This document shows, one piece after another, positions 7,618 through 13,142 of a stretch of 13,142 bases of DNA (position 1 is the stretch's first letter; the number at the start of each line of letters is the position of its first letter). The notes under the pieces are model-generated. The model saw only the letters and a program-made list of their open reading frames with translations, ran no database searches and was not told the origin of the DNA. The position numbers were made by a program, and so were the translations under genes. Source of the stretch: QHVT01 sp036387915 (GTDB taxonomy: Bacteria; Acidobacteriota; Thermoanaerobaculia; Gp7-AA8); NCBI GenBank assembly GCA_036387915.1, contig DASVSV010000249.1, positions 1 to 13,142 of the forward strand, given 5' to 3'.

Positions 7618-7791
7618 ATGAGCGTATTGATCAACGACTTGACCATCGAACCGAAGACGCCCGAGCCGCGCGAGAAAGCGGCCGGCGCCGCGGAGACGAA
7701 GGCCACGAAATCGGGTCCGGAGCTGGAGCGCGAATTTGAAAAAATCCGCCGCCGCACCACCGAGCGCGCGCTGAGGTTGTGGGCGCACTGA
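7618..7791 (+). CDS. Small CIS-associated protein (Pvc6-position; DUF5908-like N-terminus)
   Basis: A 57-residue protein, too short for many gene callers. It begins MSVLINDLTIEPKTPEPREK, then has an Ala/Lys/Thr-rich middle and ends in a basic amphipathic helix (LEREFEKIRRRTTERALRLW). There is no signal peptide or membrane segment. The short beta strand at the start (S-V-L-I-N-D-L-T-I) followed by a proline-rich turn resembles small eCIS proteins of the DUF5908 type, and small genes sit in this part of PVC-type clusters too (Pvc6). Both links are from memory of family patterns and are not proven. Support that it is real: it fills almost all of the gap between the adaptor and hub genes, has a good ribosome binding site at 7608-7611, and uses the cluster's codon style. 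The overlapping frame starting at 7614 codes for an Arg/Gly-rich sequence typical of a shadow frame. Confidence 0.65.
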   Translation: MSVLINDLTIEPKTPEPREKAAGAAETKATKSGPELEREFEKIRRRTTERALRLWAH

Positions 7792-7812
7792 TCACATGGC
7801 CCCTCTGACGAA

Positions 7813-8877
7813 ATGTCCAACGACCGGATGAAGGCCTCGCGGCCGAAGATCTTCCTCGAAGGATCCGAGGACACGGCCCTCTCGCAGGGGCTGCTGAAGA
7901 TGTCCGTCCGCGAGAGCGTGCAGGGCCTCTACCGCGCCGAGCTGCGCTTCGGCAACTGGGGCCCCAAAGGCAACGAGATCGGTTTCCTCTACTTCGACCG
8001 GAAGAAGCTCGACTTCGGTAAGGAGCTGCGCCTGCAGCTCGACAACGACGTGCTCTTCGAGGGCCGCATCTCCGCGGTCGAAGCGGAGTTCGGCGAAGGC
8101 TCCAGTCCCGAGATCACCGTCCTCCTCGAGGACCGCCTGCAGGACCTGCGCATGACCCGCCGCACGCGCACGTTCAACGACGTCAGCGACGCGGACGTCA
8201 TCAAGAAAATCGCCGGCGATCACGGCCTGCAACCCGCCGTCGATCTCACCGGCCCCACGCACAAGCTGCTCGCGCAGGTGAACCAGAGCGACCTGGCCTT
8301 CCTCCGCGAGCGCGCCCGCTCCGCCGGCGCCGAGCTCTGGATCGAGGGCCGCAACCTCGGCGCGAAGCCACGCACCGCGCGCACCGGCACGCCGCTGAAA
8401 TTAACGTACGGCTCCGACCTCCGCCAGTTCACCGCCCTGGCCGATCTCGCCAATCAGCGCACCGGCGTGATCGTCTCCGGCTGGGACGTCGGCGGCAAGC
8501 AGGCCATCAAGCACAAGGCCGACGAGGCCGCGGTGCGCAACGAGATCGGCAGCGACTCCTCCGGCGCCAAGATCCTCGCCGACAAGTTCGGCACGCGCGA
8601 CGAAGCCGTCGCGCACACGGTGCCGCTGACGTCCGACGAAGCGAAGGCGCAGGCGGAGTCGTGGTACCGCACGACCGCGCGCCGCTTCCTCGTCGGCCGC
8701 GGCCTGGCGCAGCCGAACGCGAAACTGCGTGTCGGCGCGTGGGTCGAGCTCGACGGCCTCGGCTCGCTCTTCAACGGCAAGTACTACCTCGCCGACGTGC
8801 AGCATCTCTTCGACGGACCCGGCGGCTTCCGCAGCGAGTTCACCGCCGAGCGTCCCGGCCTCGGGGGCACGCCATGA
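7813..8877 (+). CDS. Baseplate hub protein, gp27 / phage late control D-like (N-terminal half of a VgrG or Pvc8)
   Basis: A 354-residue hub protein. In related systems this part trimerises, binds the tube initiator and adaptor on one side and holds the spike on the other. Seen: an N-terminal beta barrel (about residues 1-95) with LKMSVRESVQGLYRAELRFG and ELRLQLDNDVLFEGRISAVE. The strong family block lies at about 150-185 (QVNQSDLAFLRERARSAGAE then LWIEGR). The second barrel ends with LRVGAWVELDGLGSLFNGKY and YLADVQHLFD. It lacks the OB-fold spike, which is encoded separately by the next gene. The ATG at 7813 has no clear ribosome binding site; ATG 7828 is an alternative that would remove five residues. 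The last four bases overlap the spike gene (ATGA). The small gene upstream is in the same reading frame, ending at TGA 7789-7791. Confidence 0.93.
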   Translation: MSNDRMKASRPKIFLEGSEDTALSQGLLKMSVRESVQGLYRAELRFGNWGPKGNEIGFLYFDRKKLDFGKELRLQLDNDVLFEGRISAVEAEFGEGSSPEITVLLEDRLQDLRMTRRTRTFNDVSDADVIKKIAGDHGLQPAVDLTGPTHKLLAQVNQSDLAFLRERARSAGAELWIEGRNLGAKPRTARTGTPLKLTYGSDLRQFTALADLANQRTGVIVSGWDVGGKQAIKHKADEAAVRNEIGSDSSGAKILADKFGTRDEAVAHTVPLTSDEAKAQAESWYRTTARRFLVGRGLAQPNAKLRVGAWVELDGLGSLFNGKYYLADVQHLFDGPGGFRSEFTAERPGLGGTP

Positions 8878-9599
8878 TCGACCTCGAGCTCCTCTCGCCG
8901 GTCGACGTCCTGGCCAGCGGCCGCTCCGCCGAGGGTCTCGGCGGACACTGGTACGGCGTCTACCCGGCAGTCGTGCGTGACAACGTCGACCCCGAGGGAC
9001 AGGGGCGCGTGAAAGTGCACCTGCCGTGGGCTCCGGACACGCTCAACGATCGTTACGAAGCGTGGGCGCGCGTGGCCACGCTGATGGGCGGCAACAAGCG
9101 CGGGAGCTGGTTCATCCCCGACGTCGAGGACGAAGTGCTGGTCTGCTTCGAAGCCGGCGACGTGCGCCGCCCCTACGTCCTCGGCGGTCTCTGGAACGGC
9201 AAGGACAAGCCGCCCGCGTCGATGGACGGCGGCGGCCGCAATTTCAAGAAAGTGCTGAAGTCGCGCAACGGCGTGACGATCACGCTCGACGACAGCGACG
9301 GGCGCGAACAGTTCATCGCCGAAACGCCGGGCGGCCAGAAGCTGACGTTGAAAGACGGTCCGGACTCGATCGAGCTCGCCGACTCGAACGGCAACTCCAT
9401 CAAGATGGAGGCGGGCGGCATCACGCTGACCACGCCCGCGTCGCTGACCATCAACGCCAGCACCGTCACGGTCAACGCGTCGAACACCACCGTCAGCGGA
9501 CCGACCACCCTCTCCGCCACGCTCACCGTCGGCGCCAGCATCACCACGCCGTCGATCACGTCCGCCTCCTACACGCCCGGCGCGGGGAACATCTGGTGA
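8874..9599 (+). CDS. Spike protein, gp5 / VgrG C-terminal-like with OB fold and beta-helix
   Basis: A 241-residue spike. Residues about 24-112 form the phage-baseplate-V/OB-fold domain: GHWYGVYPAVVRDNVDPEGQ, GRVKVHLPWAPD, then SWFIPDVEDEVLVCFEAGDV and RPYVLGGLWNGKD; the WxPP/VGDEVLVxFxxGDxxxPxVLG pattern is diagnostic. Residues about 125-241 are a repetitive, Thr/Ser/Val-rich stretch (SLTINASTVTVNASNTTVSG) expected to make the trimeric beta-helix needle. The start ATG 8874 overlaps the hub stop (ATGA). No PAAR-type tip domain is fused to the C-terminus, and no separate PAAR gene is visible next to it in this window. Hub and spike together correspond to one Pvc8/VgrG protein split into two genes. 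The gene ends five bases before the 623-residue gene. Confidence 0.95.
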   Translation: MIDLELLSPVDVLASGRSAEGLGGHWYGVYPAVVRDNVDPEGQGRVKVHLPWAPDTLNDRYEAWARVATLMGGNKRGSWFIPDVEDEVLVCFEAGDVRRPYVLGGLWNGKDKPPASMDGGGRNFKKVLKSRNGVTITLDDSDGREQFIAETPGGQKLTLKDGPDSIELADSNGNSIKMEAGGITLTTPASLTINASTVTVNASNTTVSGPTTLSATLTVGASITTPSITSASYTPGAGNIW

Positions 9600-9604
9600 G
9601 GCCC

Positions 9605-11476
9605 ATGCAACAGCACATCGAACAGCACATCGAATGGACCTCGCCGGCCGCGCTGTGGGACCACTTCAACGGTCCGACGGATGCGAGCCAGCGGCGCGTG
9701 TTCCGCACGCCGGCCATCCTGCGCTTCGCCACCGACGAGTTCATGGAGAGTTTCATCGGCACCGTGCAGACCGATCCACACGCGATCGGCGATCTGCTCG
9801 CCGTGCCGGAGACGTGGAAGCAGCCCGCCGCCGATGCAGCACCGGCGCGGCCGAAGACCGGACTGCGCGGCACGCTCGAACGCGCGCGCATCGCCGCCGT
9901 GCGCAAGGTGGAAGCGCGCCAGGGCACCGTCCGCGCGCTGCCGTGGAACGCCGCGGTCGACGAGCGTCCGCTCAAGCTCTATCAGCCCGCGCATCAGCGC
10001 TACTACCTCGTCACCGCGGCCTTGGTCTGCCGGACGCTCGGCTTGCCCGATCGCACCGTCGACTCGACGAAGCAGGAGAAAGCGTCCTTCGTCGTGCGCA
10101 TGCTCGAGCCGCTGCAGGGCACGTCGAGCATCAATCCCGATCCGCTGCAGTGCAATGAGTACGCGCTGGTCGGTGACGCGTGGGTGCGCGTGGACGATCC
10201 CACGACGATCGCCGACGGCGAAGTGCGCCAGCCGCTCTCGCCGCTCACGTACGACGAGATCGACGGCCGCAAGCGCCGGATGTTCAACGGCATGATCCCT
10301 GTCGCCAAACGCGAGGCGCTCATGGCCGCGAAGCTGTCCGGCCCCGCGCCGGGACCGACAACCAAGCCGCTCGACCCGCGCCAGTGGATGCTCAAGACGC
10401 AGGTCATCGGCCCCTGGTCGAATCTCGAAGACGTCGCAAAGCTGGCCCTCCAGCAGACGACTCTCGTCGCCGGCGCCTCGGGCGACCAAATCGACGCGCG
10501 CAACGCCGGCAAGGCCGCCACGCTGCGCACCGCGAACGAGCAGATCCAGACCGTCTCCTGGTACATCCTCCTCGACCTCGACCAGTGGCTGCACGACAAC
10601 GCGAAACCGGTCTGGAACGCCATCACAGCGCAGTCCTCCGGGAAACTCAGCGGGACGAAGCTCGCCGCGTATGAGGCACTCGATTCGCGCGGACTCATCG
10701 AGCCGTTGCTCGACATTCGCGCGCATCGCGAGCAGCTCGAGACGGTCAAGTCGGTCTACCGCGCCAGCACTGCCGAAGACTGGCCCGACGTCGACTTCCA
10801 GTTCATCACCGCCACCGAAGGCGGCGCGACCGGACTGACCGGCACGTCCACCCGCACCGCCGTCGAGAACGCACTCGCCGCCGCGCTCGACGCGCAACTG
10901 CCGTCCGCACTTCCCGCGCGTTCCGTCTCGCAGGTCAGCGCCACCGTGCACCGCTCGCCATGGTTCGCGGTGCGCTGCGTGTTCGAGCGTCCGAACTGCG
11001 GCGCGCTCGTGAAGCCGGTCGTCAGCGATCCGACGGCCGCGTTCCAGATGGCGTCGTTCTTCGATCCCGACGCGCCCGCGCGCCCGATCCGCGTCCCCAT
11101 GCCCGCCGACACCACGCCTGCCGGCCTGCGCAAGTTCGACAAGAACACCGCCTTCGTCCTCTCCGACGTCTTGTGCGGACAGGTCAGCGCCATCCGCGGC
11201 CTCTCGTTCGGCGACCTGATCATGTCCGTCCTCCCCTGGCCGCTGCACAAGGACCTGGGCATCTCCCCGAAGCCCTGCCCCGCGGACGGCGGCGAGCCGG
11301 AGGGGATGGTCTGCTCGTTCTCCATCCCCATCATCACCATCTGCGCGCTGATCCTGCTGATGCTGATCGTGAAGCTGCTCGACATCATCTTTTTCTGGAT
11401 GCCCTTCTTCCAGATCTGCCTCCCCGTCCCGAAGTTCGACGCGAAGCTTGAAGTGAAGGCGGAGGTCGGCCCGTGA
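9605..11476 (+). CDS. CIS-associated protein of unknown family with a C-terminal membrane segment
   Basis: A 623-residue protein that I cannot assign to a known family. The N-terminal 550 or so residues look soluble. An early block reads WTSPAALWDHFNGPTD and then RVFRTPAILRFATDEFMESF; later helices include LRTANEQIQTVSWYILLDLD and QWLHDNAKPVWNAI. Residues about 494-560 (LRKFDKNTAFVLSDVLCGQV, then SFGDLIMSVLPWPL) precede a strongly hydrophobic stretch at about 571-605: SIPIITICALILLMLIVKLL and DIIFFWMPFFQICLPV. This could be one long helix or a tight hairpin, with a short charged tail (KFDAKLEVKAEV). There is no N-terminal signal peptide, so a C-tail-type membrane anchor is likely. It lies between spike and gp25, where a baseplate or tip protein is expected. 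I infer a membrane-tethering or baseplate-associated role, comparable in concept to membrane-linked CIS proteins of Streptomyces and cyanobacteria. The start is weak: GGTGAGG is only three bases away. Confidence 0.8.
   Translation: MQQHIEQHIEWTSPAALWDHFNGPTDASQRRVFRTPAILRFATDEFMESFIGTVQTDPHAIGDLLAVPETWKQPAADAAPARPKTGLRGTLERARIAAVRKVEARQGTVRALPWNAAVDERPLKLYQPAHQRYYLVTAALVCRTLGLPDRTVDSTKQEKASFVVRMLEPLQGTSSINPDPLQCNEYALVGDAWVRVDDPTTIADGEVRQPLSPLTYDEIDGRKRRMFNGMIPVAKREALMAAKLSGPAPGPTTKPLDPRQWMLKTQVIGPWSNLEDVAKLALQQTTLVAGASGDQIDARNAGKAATLRTANEQIQTVSWYILLDLDQWLHDNAKPVWNAITAQSSGKLSGTKLAAYEALDSRGLIEPLLDIRAHREQLETVKSVYRASTAEDWPDVDFQFITATEGGATGLTGTSTRTAVENALAAALDAQLPSALPARSVSQVSATVHRSPWFAVRCVFERPNCGALVKPVVSDPTAAFQMASFFDPDAPARPIRVPMPADTTPAGLRKFDKNTAFVLSDVLCGQVSAIRGLSFGDLIMSVLPWPLHKDLGISPKPCPADGGEPEGMVCSFSIPIITICALILLMLIVKLLDIIFFWMPFFQICLPVPKFDAKLEVKAEVGP
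9611..9634 (+). repeat. In-frame 12-base tandem duplication in the 623-residue gene
   Basis: The unit CAGCACATCGAA occurs twice in direct succession (9611-9622 and 9623-9634), directly after the third residue. It encodes QHIE-QHIE. Both copies are identical, so the duplication looks recent, or was kept because it makes a tolerated flexible N-terminus. Seen directly in the sequence. Confidence 0.85.
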
Positions 11477-11490
11477 CGCGCTGCCGCCGC

Positions 11491-11499
11491 AAAGGAGTG
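11491..11499 (+). promoter_or_regulatory. Strong ribosome binding site of the gp25-like gene
   Basis: AAAGGAGTG at 11491-11499 is the best Shine-Dalgarno match in the window, five bases before ATG 11505. It lies in the 28-base gap after the 623-residue gene, the widest gap in the block. That suggests independent, efficient initiation for this baseplate gene rather than coupling. A hairpin terminator was not seen in the gap. Confidence 0.6.
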
Positions 11500-11504
11500 A
11501 ACGC

Positions 11505-11897
11505 ATGAACGCCGCCCAGCTCTATGGCAAAGGCATCGCCTTCCCGCCGCACGTCGGTGCCGACGGACGCATCGCGTGGTCCGAGGGGGAAGTGAACATT
11601 CGCGAGGCGGTGGAGATCATTCTCAAGACCGAGGAGCGCGAGCGCGTGAACCTGCCTTCGTTCGGCGGCGGACTGCGGCGGTTCCTGTTCGAGCCGAACA
11701 CCGTCGCCACGCGTTTCCAGATCCAGGACCGTATCCAGCGCGCGCTGCAGCAATGGGAGCCGCGCGTCACCGTCAACTCCGTCGAAGTCGAAGAAGACCC
11801 GCGCGATCCGCAGGCCGCGATCGCCACCGTCCACTATCAACTCGTCGCCACGCGCACGGCCTCGCAGGTCACCGTGCGCGTGCAACTGGGAGGGTGA
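11505..11897 (+). CDS. Baseplate wedge protein, gp25 / GPW-like (Pvc9-like)
   Basis: A 130-residue protein of the T4 gp25/phage W family. It is a conserved core piece of the baseplate wedge that also seeds sheath assembly in contractile systems. Seen: an N-terminal GKGIAFPPHVGADGRIAWSE (about residues 8-27), the helix NIREAVEIILKTEERERVNL (about 31-50) that leads into PSFGGGLRRFLFEPN (about 51-65), the family's R-x-x-x-P-x-F-G-x-x-L-x-x-x-L-F signature. A long helix (RFQIQDRIQRALQQWEPRV) and a strand pair ending the protein follow. Length fits the family. It lies directly upstream of the gp6-like gene, the usual order in phage-like baseplate clusters, with only three bases between them. Confidence 0.96.
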   Translation: MNAAQLYGKGIAFPPHVGADGRIAWSEGEVNIREAVEIILKTEERERVNLPSFGGGLRRFLFEPNTVATRFQIQDRIQRALQQWEPRVTVNSVEVEEDPRDPQAAIATVHYQLVATRTASQVTVRVQLGG

Positions 11898-11900
11898 CCG

Positions 11901-13142
11901 ATGCCGATCACGCTGCCGAAGATCGACGACCGACGCTACCCGCAACTCGTGGACGAGGCGCTGGCGCGCATTCCGGTGCATACGCCGGAGTGGACGAACT
12001 TCAACCGCAGCGATCCCGGCGTCACCCTGATCGAGGTCTTCGCCTTCCTCACCGAAAGCCTCCTCTATCGCGCCAATCAGATCCCCGAGCGCAATCGTAG
12101 AAAGTTCCTGCAGCTCCTGCGCATCCCGCTGCGTACAGCAGTGCCCGCGCGCGGACTGATCACGATCTCCAATGACGCGCCGTCGCCGACTCCCGCCGGT
12201 GTCGTGCTCAACGAAGGCATCGAAGTGCGGGCCGGACAGGTGCCGTTCCGCACCCAGAGCGCACTCGACGTGCTGCCGGTCGAAGGACGGGTCTTCGTCA
12301 AGAAGAAGATCACCGCCAGCGCCGAGGCCACGAATTACTACAAGCAACTGTACGCGTCGTATCGCGGCGACGCGCCCGATCTCGACCTCGAGATGTACGG
12401 GTCGGTGCCCTTCCCCACGCGCGACGGTGCACCGCTCGCCCCCTCCGAAACCTCGGACAACTCCTTCTGGCTCGCATTGCTCGTGCGCGACGCCGACGCG
12501 CGCGGCGTGAAGCCGGAGGACATGCCGCAGACGCGCGACCTCCTCCGCCGCGCCATCGCCAACCGCACGCTGACCCTCGGGGTCGTGCCTTCGCTTTCCG
12601 CGACCGAGGCCACGCTGCCCTCGGGACGGCCTTTCGCTTCACGGTCGACGCTCACGCTCAACGCCGCCGTGCCGAAAGTCACCAGCGAAGGCGGCCTGCG
12701 AGAGGACCGCACCGCCGAGTACAAGCCCATCGAGACGCGCGCGGACGTGGACGTCTTCAGCGTCGTCGGTACCGTCAACATCGCGCTCCCCGACGAAGCG
12801 TCGATGCGGCTCTGGAACGATCTCGATCCGCTCGAGTCGGGCGTCGACGCGCTGCCGCCGGCCATCGACGACGAGACCGTGGCCGCGCGCGTCATCACTT
12901 GGGTGCGCCTCACGCCCTCCGCGCCGACCACCACCAGCTTCCTCTGGATGGGCATCAACGCCGTCTCGATCTCGCAGCGCGCGCGCGTCGTCGGCGAGCT
13001 GCTGCCGGCCGGCACCGGCGAGCCCGATCAGATGGTCAAGCTCGCCCTCGCGCCGGTGCTCTACGACAGCATCGAGGTCACCGTGCAGCCTCCGGGTAAG
13101 GCGATCGAAGCGTGGCGCCTGATCGACGACCTCTTCGTCGCG
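11901..13142 (+). CDS. Baseplate J / gp6-like wedge protein (Pvc11-like), truncated by window edge
   Basis: An open frame of 414 codons with no stop before the window ends, so the protein is partial. It begins MPITLPKIDDRRYPQLVDEA, followed by RIPVHTPEWTNFNRSDPGVT and LIEVFAFLTESLLYRANQIP (about residues 25-68). Then ERNRRKFLQLLRIP (about 69-82) follows. This W-T-x-x-x-x-S-D-P-G-x-x-L-x-E-x-F-A-x-L-x-E-x-x-x-Y-R-x-N-x-I-P-x-R block is the standard N-terminus of eCIS baseplate J-like proteins. Residues about 352-387 (SISQRARVVGELLPAGTGEP then DQMVKL) match the later conserved R-x-x-x-x-x-E-L-x-x-x-G-T-G-x-P-D-Q element. GGGAGGG at 11888-11894 is the ribosome binding site. Family members are much longer, often around 700-1000 residues or more, so the rest should lie just outside. 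Confidence 0.95.
   Translation, partial: MPITLPKIDDRRYPQLVDEALARIPVHTPEWTNFNRSDPGVTLIEVFAFLTESLLYRANQIPERNRRKFLQLLRIPLRTAVPARGLITISNDAPSPTPAGVVLNEGIEVRAGQVPFRTQSALDVLPVEGRVFVKKKITASAEATNYYKQLYASYRGDAPDLDLEMYGSVPFPTRDGAPLAPSETSDNSFWLALLVRDADARGVKPEDMPQTRDLLRRAIANRTLTLGVVPSLSATEATLPSGRPFASRSTLTLNAAVPKVTSEGGLREDRTAEYKPIETRADVDVFSVVGTVNIALPDEASMRLWNDLDPLESGVDALPPAIDDETVAARVITWVRLTPSAPTTTSFLWMGINAVSISQRARVVGELLPAGTGEPDQMVKLALAPVLYDSIEVTVQPPGKAIEAWRLIDDLFVA

Noticed and set aside
7614..7739. Alternative small gene starting at ATG 7614 in another frame.
   Set aside because: It is only two bases from the ribosome binding site and its product is Arg/Gly-rich; the frame at 7618 has better spacing and composition and fills the gap.
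8661..8873. Possible N-terminal extension of the spike protein upstream of 8874.
   Set aside because: The added sequence is Arg-rich shadow of the hub gene, while ATG 8874 gives the standard ATGA overlap and a normal domain start.
11477..11504. Possible terminator or promoter in the gap before the gp25-like gene.
   Set aside because: No hairpin followed by a T-run and no convincing -10/-35 pair; the gap holds mainly the ribosome binding site.
9569..11506. A 645-codon minus-strand open frame opposite the 623-residue gene, raising the question of which strand is coding.
   Set aside because: The minus product is low-complexity and Arg/Gly/Asp-rich. The plus product has varied composition, a coherent membrane segment and a position that fits the operon.

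Overview
The window is a densely packed, single-strand (+) gene block. It encodes the structural core of a contractile injection system (CIS) of the extracellular, phage-tail-like type: the eCIS family that includes the Photorhabdus virulence cassette (PVC) and the antifeeding prophage. Thirteen genes are supported. The sequence is strongly GC-rich, with G/C at most third codon positions. Together with a cell-style eCIS locus that has no head or packaging genes, this suggests a high-GC environmental bacterium; Acidobacteriota, Myxococcota, Gemmatimonadota or Actinobacteria would all fit. No marker gene in the window fixes the taxon, so this stays a guess.

Layout. At 8-595 is a Pvc16-like (DUF4255) tube-terminating cap protein. 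It overlaps a 294-residue protein of unknown role with a transthyretin/carboxypeptidase-regulatory-like stretch (592-1476). Two sheath-tube pairs follow: canonical sheath (1496-3406) plus tube (3425-3880), then a divergent 825-residue second sheath carrying a fibronectin-III-like insertion (3877-6354) plus a second tube protein (6354-6857). Next is the hub and spike module: a CIS tube/adaptor protein with a reduced LysM-like tail (6850-7614), a 57-residue protein (7618-7791), a gp27-like hub (7813-8877) and a gp5/VgrG-like spike (8874-9599). A 623-residue protein of unknown family with a C-terminal hydrophobic membrane segment (9605-11476) comes next. Last come baseplate genes: gp25-like (11505-11897) and a gp6/baseplate-J-like protein (11901 onward) that runs off the right edge.

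How the genes work together. The gp25- and gp6-like proteins and the hub build the baseplate. The spike sits on the hub. The adaptor and second tube protein probably start the tube on the hub. The main tube protein polymerises inside the main sheath, and the Pvc16-like protein caps the distal end. Contraction of the sheath drives tube and spike outwards. The 623-residue protein is the best candidate in the window for something beyond a standard eCIS particle, because its hydrophobic C-terminus could tie the baseplate to a membrane. No PAAR tip, AAA+ ATPase, tape measure, tail fibre or toxin cargo is in the window; these would be expected beyond its edges. Most junctions overlap by 1-8 bases or are separated by at most about 28 bases, so the block looks like one operon. 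There is no gene-free stretch over 300 bases and I saw no convincing promoter, terminator, RNA gene, CRISPR array or insertion sequence.
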